64,000 bases of DNA from a virus. This document shows, one piece after another, positions 8,120 through 16,954 of the stretch. The stretch's first letter is position 1. The number at the start of each line of letters is the position of its first letter. The stretch covers positions 1 through 64,000 of IMG/VR virus record IMGVR_UViG_3300020536_000396; one strand, given 5' to 3'. A model generated the notes under the pieces. That model worked only from the letters and a program-made list of their open reading frames with translations. It was not told the origin of the DNA and made no database searches. The position numbers and the translations under genes were made by a program.

Positions 8120-9001
8120 ATGGCGACCAATGTATATTTCAATCATTTTCCAAAAAATGTAACCTCTGAGCAACTGCTCATAGAAGATTTAGTTATCGAA
8201 GCCATAAAAATTTATGGCATGGATGTTTATTACCTTCCTAGATCGAGTCGTGATGAGGTAGACTATTTGTTTGGTGAAGATCCAATCAAACAATACACTT
8301 CTGCATATCCAATTGAACTGTACTTAGAAAACGTCACCGGCATGGATGGCGAACAAGACTTTATATCTAAATTCGGTTTGGAAATTCGTGATGAAATTGG
8401 CCTGTTAATGGCTCGCCGCAGATTTAAACAAGTGGTGCCAATGACGAGGCCACTAGAAGGCGATCTAATTTATGTTCCTTTGGTAACTAGTTTTTTTGAA
8501 ATAATGCATGTTGAGCATGAAAATGACCAGGCTATGTTCTTCACATTAGGCCGTGGTCGTGCCGCTAATGTATATGTTTATGCTTTAAAACTCAAACAAT
8601 ATGTATTCTCAAATGAGATTGTGAACACTGGCGTAAAAGAGATTGACGACAATATAAGAAATTATTATCCAAAAACCAGAATATCTTTAACATCCGGATC
8701 TGGAAAATTTGTTAATGATGAGATTGTTTATCAGGGAACAAGTCTATCTTCCGCAGCTGCACAAGCAATTGTTTTTGATTTTGTTCCCAATTCTCACATC
8801 GATATAATTCGAGTTCAAGGCTCCTTTACTTCTGGTAATGTAAAAGGAAATACCAGTTCTGCTCAATGGATTATTAATACCATCTCAGACACTTCAACAA
8901 TGAATACGGCATTTGAAGATATTATTGACAATGCTCGAATAGAATCTGAAGCGGATGGTATTATGGATTGGACAGAAACTAACCCATTTGGTGGTGATTA
9001 A
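8120..9001 (+). CDS. 14: Neck protein gp14
   Basis: 293 residues (T4: 256). It starts MATNVYFNHF and continues with SEQLLIEDLVIEAIKIYG, VYYLPR and FGEDP, all typical of gp14 of T4-like phages. FTLGRGRAANVYVYALKLKQYVFSNEIVNTG lies mid-protein. With gp13 it closes the filled head and forms the collar that accepts the tail. Residues 195-250 (LTSGSGKFVNDEIVYQG onward) are a beta-rich insert like those of gp13, gp15 and gp18. It begins 3 bases after gp13 stops and overlaps gp15 by one base (TAATG). Confidence 0.85.
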   Translation: MATNVYFNHFPKNVTSEQLLIEDLVIEAIKIYGMDVYYLPRSSRDEVDYLFGEDPIKQYTSAYPIELYLENVTGMDGEQDFISKFGLEIRDEIGLLMARRRFKQVVPMTRPLEGDLIYVPLVTSFFEIMHVEHENDQAMFFTLGRGRAANVYVYALKLKQYVFSNEIVNTGVKEIDDNIRNYYPKTRISLTSGSGKFVNDEIVYQGTSLSSAAAQAIVFDFVPNSHIDIIRVQGSFTSGNVKGNTSSAQWIINTISDTSTMNTAFEDIIDNARIESEADGIMDWTETNPFGGD

Positions 9002-10026
9002 TGTTAGGTAATTCACATTTCTATAATCGAACAATCCGCAAAATTGTTGTGGCTTTTGGTTCAATGTTTAACGACATTACTCTTGTTCGCTACAATAAAG
9101 ATGGTACTATTCCTAAAGAATCGTTTAAAGTTCCTTTATCTTACGGACCAAAAGAAAAATATTTAACTAAATTAACTTCTGATCCAAATTTAGTTAAGTC
9201 AGTTAATACTGTTGTTCCTAGAATATCATTTGAATTGGTTTCTATGGAATATGATCCAACTAGAAAGTTATTAACAACAAACCAACACTTTGCTAAAGAC
9301 ACAGCATCATCGTTAAAGACTCAGTATTCTCCTATTCCTTATAACTTCGAATTTAATCTTTCTGTTTATGTTCGAAACACAGAAGATGGAACACAGATTA
9401 TAGAACAAATACTTCCGTTTTTTACTCCAGATTTTATCGTTACTGTTGATCTGATATCGTCAATGAATAAGAAGTATGATATTCCTGTTATTTTAAATTC
9501 AGTAACAACAAATGTTGAATACGAAGGTGATAGTTATACCACTAGATTAATTACTTGGGATTTATCTTTTACCGTCAAGGGTTATATTTTCCCACCAGTA
9601 AAAACTGGCGGTAAAATTATTGGTGCCTACAATGCAAACACTGGTACATATGGATCGGCCAATACAAATATTTACATTGATACAAGAGATAGAGATTCTC
9701 AAAAGGTATATGTCTGGTTTGCTAACGGTACCGGCGTATTTACCACTGGCGAAACAATTCGAGTAAACAGAAGAAACCTTTTTGGAGAAATCGTTTATTT
9801 CAGTAACTCCAACAATGGAGTTCTTGTTGCAACTGGATTAAATAAACTTTTAGAAGTTGGTGACAAGATTACTGGCGACTACTCTAACGCTTCTTTTGTG
9901 GTTAAAACTGTAGACAATGCACCAATTAAAGCTTTAGCTGTAGTTACACGGGTTGATCCTCTAACAGCAGAAATAGATGATGAATTTGGTTTCTCGGAGA
10001 CCATTACTAACTGGCCTAATACTTGA
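9001..10026 (+). CDS. 15: Tail terminator / sheath stabiliser gp15
   Basis: 341 residues (T4: 272). The start MLGNSHFYNRTIRKIVVAFG and the block LSYGPKEKYLTKL, RISFELVSMEYDP and NFEFNLSVYVRN are the conserved gp15 core (residues 1-200). gp15 caps the finished tail as a hexamer and provides the surface for head joining. About 130 extra residues follow the core (from GAYNANTGTYGSANT), including a beta-rich repeat GVFTTGETI...LLEVGDKITG. This is an extension relative to T4. Confidence 0.85.
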   Translation: MLGNSHFYNRTIRKIVVAFGSMFNDITLVRYNKDGTIPKESFKVPLSYGPKEKYLTKLTSDPNLVKSVNTVVPRISFELVSMEYDPTRKLLTTNQHFAKDTASSLKTQYSPIPYNFEFNLSVYVRNTEDGTQIIEQILPFFTPDFIVTVDLISSMNKKYDIPVILNSVTTNVEYEGDSYTTRLITWDLSFTVKGYIFPPVKTGGKIIGAYNANTGTYGSANTNIYIDTRDRDSQKVYVWFANGTGVFTTGETIRVNRRNLFGEIVYFSNSNNGVLVATGLNKLLEVGDKITGDYSNASFVVKTVDNAPIKALAVVTRVDPLTAEIDDEFGFSETITNWPNT

Positions 10027-10027
10027 T

Positions 10028-10420
10028 ATGAATAAGTTGAATGAAAAACTATCTGAGGTTCTAGATGTTGAACCCATACCCGTAGAAGAACCAGAAGTTT
10101 TACCTGCTGTTTTCAATTCGGTTGAAGATGACGCTGAGTATGCCAGAAAGAATATTCGTACTCTGATAGAAAAAGGTAATCTCGCCGTTGATGGTATTTT
10201 GCATGTTGCCAAAGCATCAGATCATCCAAGAGCTTATGAAGTTGCGGCAGGTTTAATTAAAAATCTATCGGAGTTAAATAAAGATTTGATGGACATCCAG
10301 AAAAAGAAACAAGAATTAAATCCACAAGAGAAACAACAAAAGAATGGTATTAGTGTTGACAAGGCAGTTTTTGTAGGCTCTACTACCGAATTATTTAAAC
10401 TTTTGAAAAATAGCAAATAA
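10028..10420 (+). CDS. 16: Small terminase subunit gp16
   Basis: 130 residues from the ATG at 10028, two bases after gp15 stops. A longer in-frame opening from 9977 would lie inside gp15 and is not favoured. The middle (residues 35-100) is helical with AEYARKNIRTLIEKGNLAVDGIL and AYEVAAGLIKNLSELNKDLMDIQKKK, the coiled-coil oligomerisation region of gp16. gp16 assembles as rings that recognise the DNA concatemer and stimulate the gp17 ATPase. T4 gp16 has 164 residues. The position ahead of gp17 is as in T4, except that a Dps-like gene lies between them. Confidence 0.75.
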   Translation: MNKLNEKLSEVLDVEPIPVEEPEVLPAVFNSVEDDAEYARKNIRTLIEKGNLAVDGILHVAKASDHPRAYEVAAGLIKNLSELNKDLMDIQKKKQELNPQEKQQKNGISVDKAVFVGSTTELFKLLKNSK

Positions 10421-10429
10421 GGAATAGAG

Positions 10430-10864
10430 ATGGACACTTTAGTAGAAATGATGCGTAAGGTACTTGCCGACACCTTTGCAATGTACTTGAAGGCACATAA
10501 CTATCACTGGAATGTGGAAGGCCCAAATTTTCCACAATACCACGAATTTTTTGGAAATCTTTATGAAGAGCTTCATGGTGCTATAGACCCTATCGCCGAA
10601 CAGATTCGTGCTTTGGATGCCTATGCACCAGGTTCATTTTCTCGTTACATGGAATTATCCGATATTCAAGATGAATTGAATGTTCCTATGGGAATTGAAA
10701 TGGCAAATAGATTAATGCTTGATAATGAAATTGTTTTAAATAGTTTGAATATGGCATTTAAATTGGCCGATCAATTCGATAAACAAGGTTTAGCGGACTT
10801 CTTAGCAGGTAGAATAGACGTTCATCACAAACATCGTTGGATGCTTCGTAGTATTACAAAATAA
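10430..10864 (+). CDS. Dps-like ferritin between the terminase subunits
   Basis: 144 residues. The Dps/ferritin signature is plain: His26-Trp27 (HNYHWNVEGP), His38, Asp53 and Glu57 in a D-x-x-x-E helix, with spacing 12-15-4 exactly as in E. coli Dps (His51, His63, Asp78, Glu82). Dps dodecamers oxidise Fe(II) with H2O2 and can coat DNA. There is no long basic N-terminal tail, so DNA coating by the E. coli mode is not evident. It is coupled to gp17 by a TAATG overlap and probably is a late gene. Possible roles are peroxide or iron protection of DNA during packaging; that is inference. Confidence 0.8.
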   Translation: MDTLVEMMRKVLADTFAMYLKAHNYHWNVEGPNFPQYHEFFGNLYEELHGAIDPIAEQIRALDAYAPGSFSRYMELSDIQDELNVPMGIEMANRLMLDNEIVLNSLNMAFKLADQFDKQGLADFLAGRIDVHHKHRWMLRSITK

Positions 10865-12489
10865 TGAATGATATTGGATACCTTGGTAATGCTAACATAA
10901 AAAAAGTAGGTGTAGAACTTCAATACACCGAAGAACAAGTAGCAGAAATAATTAAGTGTTCGAAAGACCCGGTCTATTTCATTAAGACTTATGTAAAGAT
11001 TGTCAACGTAGATCGTGGTCTGATACCTTTTGAAATGTGGCCTTTTCAAGAAGGCATGGTTCGTGACTTTCACGAAAATCGTTTTTGTATCTGTAAGATG
11101 CCACGCCAAGTTGGTAAAACTACTACGACAGTAGGTTATATGTTGTGGTCTGTTCTTTTTAACGATGATTATAGCATTGCTATTTTAGCAAACAAAGGTT
11201 CTCTTGCTCGTGATATTTTAGGGAGAATTCAGTATGCTTATGAATATCTTCCTCTTTGGTTGCAACAAGGTGTCATTACTTGGAACAAAGGTAATATCGA
11301 GTTAGAGAACAAATCAAAAATAGCTGCTTATGCCACATCGGCAGCTGGTGTTCGAGGTGGTTCTTATAACTTAATTTTCCTTGATGAATTTGCCTTCGTT
11401 CCAAAAAACATGGCAGATGAATTCTTCACATCGACCTATCCAGTTATTTCTTCCGGTAAAACCACAAAGGTTATTATCGTTTCGACTCCTTATGGTTTGA
11501 ACCATTTTTACAAGATGTGGGTTGATGCTTCAGAAGGCAGATCAACGTATAAACCAATTGAAGTTCATTGGTCTATGGTTCCAGGTAGAGATCAAGCCTG
11601 GAAAGAAGAAACGATTCGAAACACTTCTGAAGAACAGTTTAGACAAGAATTTGAAACCGAATTTATCGGTTCTTCAGCAACACTTATTTCTGGTGCTAAA
11701 CTTAGATCATTGGCCTTTCATACTCCAATACATTCTGAAGAAGGTTTGGACATTTACGAACAACCTAAACCGGGTAGGCTATACATTGGTACTGTAGACT
11801 GCTCAGAGGGAGTTGAACAAGATTATTCAACAATTAATATTATTGATGTGTCTGAGGTTCCTTATAGGCAAGTAGCAAAGTACAGAAACAATAAATTGCC
11901 TTTATTGTTTTTTCCTACAATAATATATTCATTATGTAAGAGATATAATGAAGCGTATGCCCTAATCGAAACAAATAATGTGGGTCAACAGGTTGTTGAT
12001 ATTCTACACTATGATCTAGAATATGAAAACATCTATAAGTTAGAACATCACCACATTAAAGGTCAAAGTATTTCCGCAGGATTCAAAAGATCGACCTCTT
12101 TTGGTATTAAAACCACAAAGTCTGTTAAAAAGATTGGTTGTGCTAACTTAAAAACTCTCGTCGAAAATGATAAGTTAATCATTTCCGATTTCGATACCAT
12201 AGCAGAATTGAACACTTTCGTTCGCCAAAGAGACAGTTATATGGCAGAAGAAGGTAATAATGACGATCTGGTTATGGGATTAGTTCTGTTTTCTTGGTTG
12301 GCCGCACAGTCCTATTTCAAAGAAGCTACGAATATTGACATACGCAAGTATATGTTGGAAGAAAATAACATGTTAGTTGAAGAAGATTTGACACCAGTTG
12401 GAATCATAGACGATGGCCGAAAAGAAGAGTATGTGCATGATGGCTCTGATATTTGGTCTGAAAAGGGTTATCTTTCCTCAAATCTGTAA
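10864..12489 (+). CDS. 17: Large terminase gp17
   Basis: 541 residues (T4: 610). The ATPase domain has Walker A with Gly84-Lys85-Thr86 in PRQVGKTTT and Walker B LIFLDEF with Asp174-Glu175, followed by the coupling motif IIVSTP. The nuclease domain begins near residue 310 with IGTVDCSEGVEQDYS (first catalytic Asp), has the second acidic cluster around ALIETNNVG, and a third around GNNDDLVMGLVL. The enzyme packages DNA into the prohead and cuts the concatemer. It acts with gp16 and the portal gp20. The start overlaps the Dps gene stop. Confidence 0.92.
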   Translation: MNDIGYLGNANIKKVGVELQYTEEQVAEIIKCSKDPVYFIKTYVKIVNVDRGLIPFEMWPFQEGMVRDFHENRFCICKMPRQVGKTTTTVGYMLWSVLFNDDYSIAILANKGSLARDILGRIQYAYEYLPLWLQQGVITWNKGNIELENKSKIAAYATSAAGVRGGSYNLIFLDEFAFVPKNMADEFFTSTYPVISSGKTTKVIIVSTPYGLNHFYKMWVDASEGRSTYKPIEVHWSMVPGRDQAWKEETIRNTSEEQFRQEFETEFIGSSATLISGAKLRSLAFHTPIHSEEGLDIYEQPKPGRLYIGTVDCSEGVEQDYSTINIIDVSEVPYRQVAKYRNNKLPLLFFPTIIYSLCKRYNEAYALIETNNVGQQVVDILHYDLEYENIYKLEHHHIKGQSISAGFKRSTSFGIKTTKSVKKIGCANLKTLVENDKLIISDFDTIAELNTFVRQRDSYMAEEGNNDDLVMGLVLFSWLAAQSYFKEATNIDIRKYMLEENNMLVEEDLTPVGIIDDGRKEEYVHDGSDIWSEKGYLSSNL

Positions 12490-12510
12490 AAAACTAAATA
12501 GATCATTAAT

Positions 12511-12518
12511 TATAAATA
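12511..12518 (+). promoter_or_regulatory. Late promoter octamer TATAAATA upstream of gp18
   Basis: A perfect T4 late consensus TATAAATA sits 30 bases before the gp18 ATG, leaving room for the leader and the strong AAAGGAG site at 12537-12543. The position between terminase and sheath genes matches where T4 late transcripts begin. Recognition would be by gp55 (33056-33595). Confidence 0.7.
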
Positions 12519-12548
12519 CAATTGACCCAATAACAAAAGGAGAAATCC

Positions 12549-14462
12549 ATGGCATTTCAGCTATCACCTGGGGTAAATGTATCAGAGATCGATCTGACTA
12601 CAATCGTCCCTTCAGTCGCCACTTCCATTGGCGCTTTTGCTGGTCCTTTTGCTTGGGGACCCGTTGGTGAAGTCACTACCATTTCTGATGAATCCCGTCT
12701 TGCGGATAGATTTGGTAAACCAGACAGTACAAATTATGAATACTGGTTCTCAGCAGCAAACTTTCTAGCATACTCAAACAATTTAAAAGTTGTTCGTGCG
12801 GCAAATACAACTTCCACATTAAATTCTAGTGCGAACGGCTCTGGAGTTTTAATTAAGAATGAAAGTGATTACGCCGAAAACTGGTCAACATCAAATACAA
12901 CACTAGGCCCAATGACAGCAAAGTGGGCTGGAGCTCTAGGAAATAGTTTAAGAGTTTCGGTCTGCGCTTCTTCTCAGGCTTTCTCTTCAAACTTGACAGT
13001 AACAGACTCTTTAAAGACTAATGTTGTAACTTCTGGCGCCACAGTAATTAATGTTCAAGGTAACGCCAACGCTGCAGCTAACTTACAGTCTGGCGATCTG
13101 ATCTCTGTTGACGGTGGTACAACATACATTCGTGTAGCCTCAGTTAATGCAACAGCTATCGTAACAGCCACAGCACCAGGAGCTGTAGAAGAAGGCAAAG
13201 CAATTCTTCGTAAGTGGCAATATGCTGACAACTTTGGTGTTGCACCAGCAACTTCAGACTTTGTTTCTTCAGCCGGTGGATCTGGTGACGAAATGCACAT
13301 TATCGTTATTGACGAAGATGGCAAGTTTTCGAATGGTGTAGCAAACACTGTTCTTGAAAAATTCTCTTTCGTATCAAAGGCTTTCGACGCTAAGTTTGGT
13401 GACGGTTCGACAAACTACTATGTGAATGTTCTAAATGACCGTTCACGTTATGTATGGTGGACTTCACATGTACCAGGTAATAGCAACTGGGGTAGCTTAT
13501 CGGCAGGAACAACTTTCGATGGCGCAAACGGACTAAGAAATCCTTTCTATGCTTCTATGACTGGTGGTGCTGATGGAACAATTGGCAACTCTCAGATTGT
13601 AACTGCATATGATTACTTCGCTAATCCAGACTCAATCGATATTTCACTGATCGTTTCTGGTCCAGGTAATGCTACAATCGCTACTCATCTGATTTCGAAT
13701 ATCGCTGAAGTGCGTAAAGACTGCATGGTGTTCTTATCGCCAACAAAAGCATCTGTTGTAGATAATGCTGGTTCTGAATCGGCATCTGTCACAGCTTATC
13801 GTGATACACTTACATCATCGTCATACGCTGTAATAGATTCTGGTTATAAGTATCAGTACGACAAATACAATGATGTATACCGTTGGGTTCCTCTGAACGG
13901 TGACATTGCGGGAACATGTGCTCGTACAGATTTAGAACGTGATCCATGGTTCTCACCTGGTGGTTTCAATCGTGGTCAAATCAAGAATGTAATTAAACTT
14001 TCTTGGAATCCAACAAAAGCGGAACGTGATGATCTGTATGTAAAAGGAATTAACCCTGTATCTACATTCCAGGGAGAAGGTACTGTTCTGTTTGGTGACA
14101 AGACTATGTTAAGTCGCCCATCAGTATTTGACCGTATTAATGTTCGCCGCCTGTTTATTGTTCTTGAAAAGGCAATTGCTCGTGCAGCTCGTTCTTCACT
14201 GTTCGAATTCAACGACCAATTCACAAGAGCACAGTTTGTTAACCTAGTTGAGCCTTATCTGCGTGATGTTCAAGGTCGTCGTGGTATTACAGACTTCCGT
14301 GTTGTCTGCGATGAAAGCAATAACACAGGTGAAGTTATTGATCGCAACGAGTTTGTTGGTGACATCTACATCAAACCTGCTCGCTCAATTAACTTCATCC
14401 AACTTAACTTCGTTGCAGTACGCACAGGCGTAAGCTTTGAAGAAGTTGTTGGAAGATTCTAA
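12549..14462 (+). CDS. 18: Tail sheath protein gp18
   Basis: 637 residues (T4: 659). It starts MAFQLSPGVNVSEIDLTTIVPSV with SIGAFAGPFAWGPVGE, the universal gp18 opening. The C-terminal domain with LSWNPTKAERDDLY, GINPVSTFQGEGTVLFGDKTML, RINVRRLFIVLEKAIARAARSSLFEFND and the closing VSFEEVVGRF is conserved among contractile sheaths. A beta-rich segment (residues 165-220) is variable. gp18 polymerises around the gp19 tube and contracts on infection. Codons are noticeably more GC-rich than in the accessory genes, as expected for a very highly expressed protein. Confidence 0.93.
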   Translation: MAFQLSPGVNVSEIDLTTIVPSVATSIGAFAGPFAWGPVGEVTTISDESRLADRFGKPDSTNYEYWFSAANFLAYSNNLKVVRAANTTSTLNSSANGSGVLIKNESDYAENWSTSNTTLGPMTAKWAGALGNSLRVSVCASSQAFSSNLTVTDSLKTNVVTSGATVINVQGNANAAANLQSGDLISVDGGTTYIRVASVNATAIVTATAPGAVEEGKAILRKWQYADNFGVAPATSDFVSSAGGSGDEMHIIVIDEDGKFSNGVANTVLEKFSFVSKAFDAKFGDGSTNYYVNVLNDRSRYVWWTSHVPGNSNWGSLSAGTTFDGANGLRNPFYASMTGGADGTIGNSQIVTAYDYFANPDSIDISLIVSGPGNATIATHLISNIAEVRKDCMVFLSPTKASVVDNAGSESASVTAYRDTLTSSSYAVIDSGYKYQYDKYNDVYRWVPLNGDIAGTCARTDLERDPWFSPGGFNRGQIKNVIKLSWNPTKAERDDLYVKGINPVSTFQGEGTVLFGDKTMLSRPSVFDRINVRRLFIVLEKAIARAARSSLFEFNDQFTRAQFVNLVEPYLRDVQGRRGITDFRVVCDESNNTGEVIDRNEFVGDIYIKPARSINFIQLNFVAVRTGVSFEEVVGRF

Positions 14463-14468
14463 TAAATA
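14461..14468 (+). promoter_or_regulatory. Candidate late promoter octamer AATAAATA upstream of gp19
   Basis: AATAAATA overlaps the gp18 stop and lies 20 bases before the gp19 ATG. A CAGGAG ribosome site follows at 14475-14480. One mismatch to TATAAATA. A second start for gp19 would raise tube protein over sheath. Confidence 0.5.
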
Positions 14469-14488
14469 GAGAAACAGGAGATAATTAA

Positions 14489-15034
14489 ATGGCTTTTAAC
14501 GTAAACGAATTCCGTTCCCAGATGACTGGGGACGGTGCCCGTCCTAATCTATTTGAAGTTTCGTTGCCGTTTCCTGCGTTCTCAGCACCAGGAACCGCTC
14601 AAACAAAAACAACTTTCATGTGTAAAACAGCTCAACTTCCAGGATCAACCCTGGGAGTTGTACCTGTTCAATATTTTGGTAGAGAGTTAAAGTTTGTTGG
14701 TAACAGAACTTTCGCCGATTGGACTATCACAATTATTAACGATGAAGATTTTGTCATTCGTAATGCTTTCGAAAGATGGATGAACGGCATTAACAGTCAC
14801 AATCTGAATGTTCGAAATCCAGCCGCTCTTCTCCCAAGTGGTTATTCCGTTGACGGAGAAGTTACACAATACGGCAAGCAAGGAAATGCAATCAAGAAAT
14901 ATAAATTTGTTGGTTTATTTCCTTCTGATATTACCCCTATTGATGTTGATTGGGGTTCAAACGACACAATCGAAGAGTTTTCTGTAACGCTTACCTATCA
15001 GTGGTGGGAATCCGTTTCAGACGGTGTAGTGTAA
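14489..15034 (+). CDS. 19: Tail tube protein gp19
   Basis: 181 residues (T4: 163). The start MAFNVNEFRSQM, GDGARPNLFEVSLPFP, FMCKTAQLPGSTLGVVPVQYFGRELKFVGNRTF and the end VDWGSNDTIEEFSVTLTYQWWE are the conserved gp19 segments. It stacks as hexameric rings to make the inner tube through which DNA is delivered. It has its own upstream late-type octamer and is followed at once by a strong terminator (15038-15066), so it closes a transcription unit. Confidence 0.92.
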   Translation: MAFNVNEFRSQMTGDGARPNLFEVSLPFPAFSAPGTAQTKTTFMCKTAQLPGSTLGVVPVQYFGRELKFVGNRTFADWTITIINDEDFVIRNAFERWMNGINSHNLNVRNPAALLPSGYSVDGEVTQYGKQGNAIKKYKFVGLFPSDITPIDVDWGSNDTIEEFSVTLTYQWWESVSDGVV

Positions 15035-15037
15035 TAG

Positions 15038-15066
15038 GGAAAGGCTTCGGCCTTTCCTTAATTTTT
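15038..15066 (+). terminator. Intrinsic terminator after gp19
   Basis: An 8-bp stem GGAAAGGC/GCCTTTCC with a C(UUCG)G tetraloop is followed by TTAATTTTT. It stands 4 bases after the gp19 stop and separates tube from portal transcription. Confidence 0.85.
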
Positions 15067-15080
15067 AGGATGAATACTTA

Positions 15081-16739
15081 ATGGCTCTAAAACTATTCGG
15101 GTTTACACTCGGCAGTAAAGACATTGCTAAGGAACAACCACCTGAGCAACCATCTTTCACACTTCCAACTAACGCTATGGATGATGGTGCTGTCACCATC
15201 ACCCAAAACGCTTACTATGGAACCTATGTTGATTTAGAAGGTTCCGTCAGAAATGAATTAGAACTCATCACACGATATCGTGAAATGGCTAACCATCCAG
15301 AATTGGAAATGGCCATTGATGATATTGTAAATGAGGCAATTACACATGACGTTTCTGGTAGGACAGTTGACATTATCTTAGATAAACTAAAACAACCAGA
15401 TTCTATTAAGAAAAAAATTCTTGAAGAGTTTGAAAATGTTTTAAAACTTTTAAACTTTAGCAATCTATCGGATGACCTATTTAAAAGATGGTATATTGAT
15501 GGTAGAATTTACTATCAAGTAGTTGTTGATGAAAGTAACCCTAAATCTGGTATTCAAGAATTAAGGTACATTGATCCACGTAAAATTCGCAAAATCCGTG
15601 AAATTAAGAAGGATAAAGATCCAAGAACTGGCGCCATGGTTATTCAGTCTATTGCTGAATACTATGTGTACAATGATCGTGGTACAACCACTCAGATGTA
15701 CAGCGCTCAAGTATCACAAGGTATAAGAATTGCGCCAGAGTCAATTGTATATGTAACATCTGGTTTAATGGATGCTAGAAATACTTTTGTTATTTCTTAT
15801 CTACACAAAGCAATTAAGCCACTCAATCAATTAAGAATGATCGAAGATGCGGTTGTTATTTACCGTATCTCAAGAGCACCAGAACGCCGTATTTTCTACA
15901 TCGACGTAGGTAATTTACCAAAAGGTAAAGCAGAACAATATCTACGTGATATTATGATTAAGTATCGTAACAAAATGGTTTACGATGCATCAACAGGTGA
16001 ACTAAGAGATGATCGTAAGCACATGTCGATGCTTGAAGATTTCTGGTTACCACGCCGTGAAGGTGGTAAAGGCACAGAAATCACCACACTTCCAGCAGGA
16101 CAAAACCTTGGCGAAATGGAAGATGTAAAGTATTTTAGAACCAAACTTCTACAGTCACTCAATGTTCCAATTTCAAGACTAGAACCACAACAAGGTGGTA
16201 TGATTGGTCTTGGTAGAACAACTGAAGTTACTAGAGATGAAGTTAAGTTTACTAAGTTTATTATTCGTCTGCGTAATAAGTTTTCCCAAATTTTCGATCA
16301 AGCTTTAAAAACCCAACTTGTATTAAAAGGTATTTGTACCTCTGATGAGTGGGAAGAATTTAAAGAATCGATCTATTACGATTATAAGAAAGATAATAAC
16401 TTTACTGAAATGCGGGATGCAGAATTGCTTACCGCTAGAGTTCAAACTCTACAAACAGTTGATCCTTATATTGGCAGATACTATTCTGCGGCTTGGGTCC
16501 GTAAAAACATTCTTCAAATGTCCGATGATGTTATACAACAAATGGACAAAGAAATTGCTGAAGAAGAGAAAAAAGGAACTGGTGGGCCAACAATGCAACC
16601 TCCTGGTTCTGAACCGCCAGCTAATCCAGAAGAGTATGCACCAGAGGATAATACGATTGACGACAATTCTACCGAAACAAAAACGCCTATGTTAGATGCC
16701 GAGGTAGAAAGATATTCATCATTGATAAATAGGAGATAA
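15081..16739 (+). CDS. 20: Portal protein gp20
   Basis: 552 residues (T4: 524). Conserved gp20 blocks are seen: ELITRYREMANHPELEMAIDDIVNEAI, LRYIDPRKIRKIREI, YLHKAIKPLNQLRMIEDAVVIYRISRAPERRIFYIDVGNLPKGKAEQY, and LNVPISRLEPQQGG. This dodecameric ring nucleates head assembly on the membrane and is the channel for packaging and exit. An acidic, proline-rich tail follows residue 500 (GTGGPTMQPPGSEPPANPEE), longer than in T4. No late promoter octamer is seen immediately upstream. Confidence 0.93.
   Translation: MALKLFGFTLGSKDIAKEQPPEQPSFTLPTNAMDDGAVTITQNAYYGTYVDLEGSVRNELELITRYREMANHPELEMAIDDIVNEAITHDVSGRTVDIILDKLKQPDSIKKKILEEFENVLKLLNFSNLSDDLFKRWYIDGRIYYQVVVDESNPKSGIQELRYIDPRKIRKIREIKKDKDPRTGAMVIQSIAEYYVYNDRGTTTQMYSAQVSQGIRIAPESIVYVTSGLMDARNTFVISYLHKAIKPLNQLRMIEDAVVIYRISRAPERRIFYIDVGNLPKGKAEQYLRDIMIKYRNKMVYDASTGELRDDRKHMSMLEDFWLPRREGGKGTEITTLPAGQNLGEMEDVKYFRTKLLQSLNVPISRLEPQQGGMIGLGRTTEVTRDEVKFTKFIIRLRNKFSQIFDQALKTQLVLKGICTSDEWEEFKESIYYDYKKDNNFTEMRDAELLTARVQTLQTVDPYIGRYYSAAWVRKNILQMSDDVIQQMDKEIAEEEKKGTGGPTMQPPGSEPPANPEEYAPEDNTIDDNSTETKTPMLDAEVERYSSLINRR
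16724..16731 (+). promoter_or_regulatory. Candidate late promoter octamer GATAAATA upstream of gp67
   Basis: GATAAATA lies in the last codons of gp20, 16 bases before the gp67 ATG; AGGAGAT follows at once as the ribosome site. One mismatch to TATAAATA. The coding constraint makes chance occurrence possible. Confidence 0.4.
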
Positions 16740-16747
16740 TAAAAATC

Positions 16748-16954
16748 ATGGACACAAGAGCATTTATTGATAGTTTAGCTTCTGGCAATGCCGCAGAAGC
16801 AAAAGAAACATTGAGCAACTTAATTTCGGCAAAAGCATTTGATGCTTTAGAAGCTAAAAAGGTTGAAATTGCTCAAAATCTTTTTAGAGACCAAGAACAA
16901 GATCAAGAAGATACAGAAGAAGTACAGGGTGAAGAACAGACCGAAGAACAATGA
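16748..16954 (+). CDS. 67: Prohead core protein gp67
   Basis: 68 residues (T4: 80). A short helical N-terminal half (FIDSLASGNAAEAKETLSNLISAKAFDALEAKKVEIAQNLF) is followed by a strongly acidic tail from residue 47 (DQEQDQEDTEE, then EQTEEQ). The same two-part design and the position between portal and gp68 identify it as gp67, an internal scaffold protein cut by gp21 during maturation. It overlaps the next gene by 4 bases (ATGA). Confidence 0.75.
   Translation: MDTRAFIDSLASGNAAEAKETLSNLISAKAFDALEAKKVEIAQNLFRDQEQDQEDTEEVQGEEQTEEQ

Noticed and set aside
9977-10027. N-terminal extension of the gp16 reading frame
   Set aside because: It lies inside gp15; the ATG at 10028 directly after the gp15 stop is the natural start.
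13055-13348. Long minus-strand open frame under gp18
   Set aside because: It is the shadow of a conserved gene with typical codon use on the + strand; no ribosome site or conserved motif.
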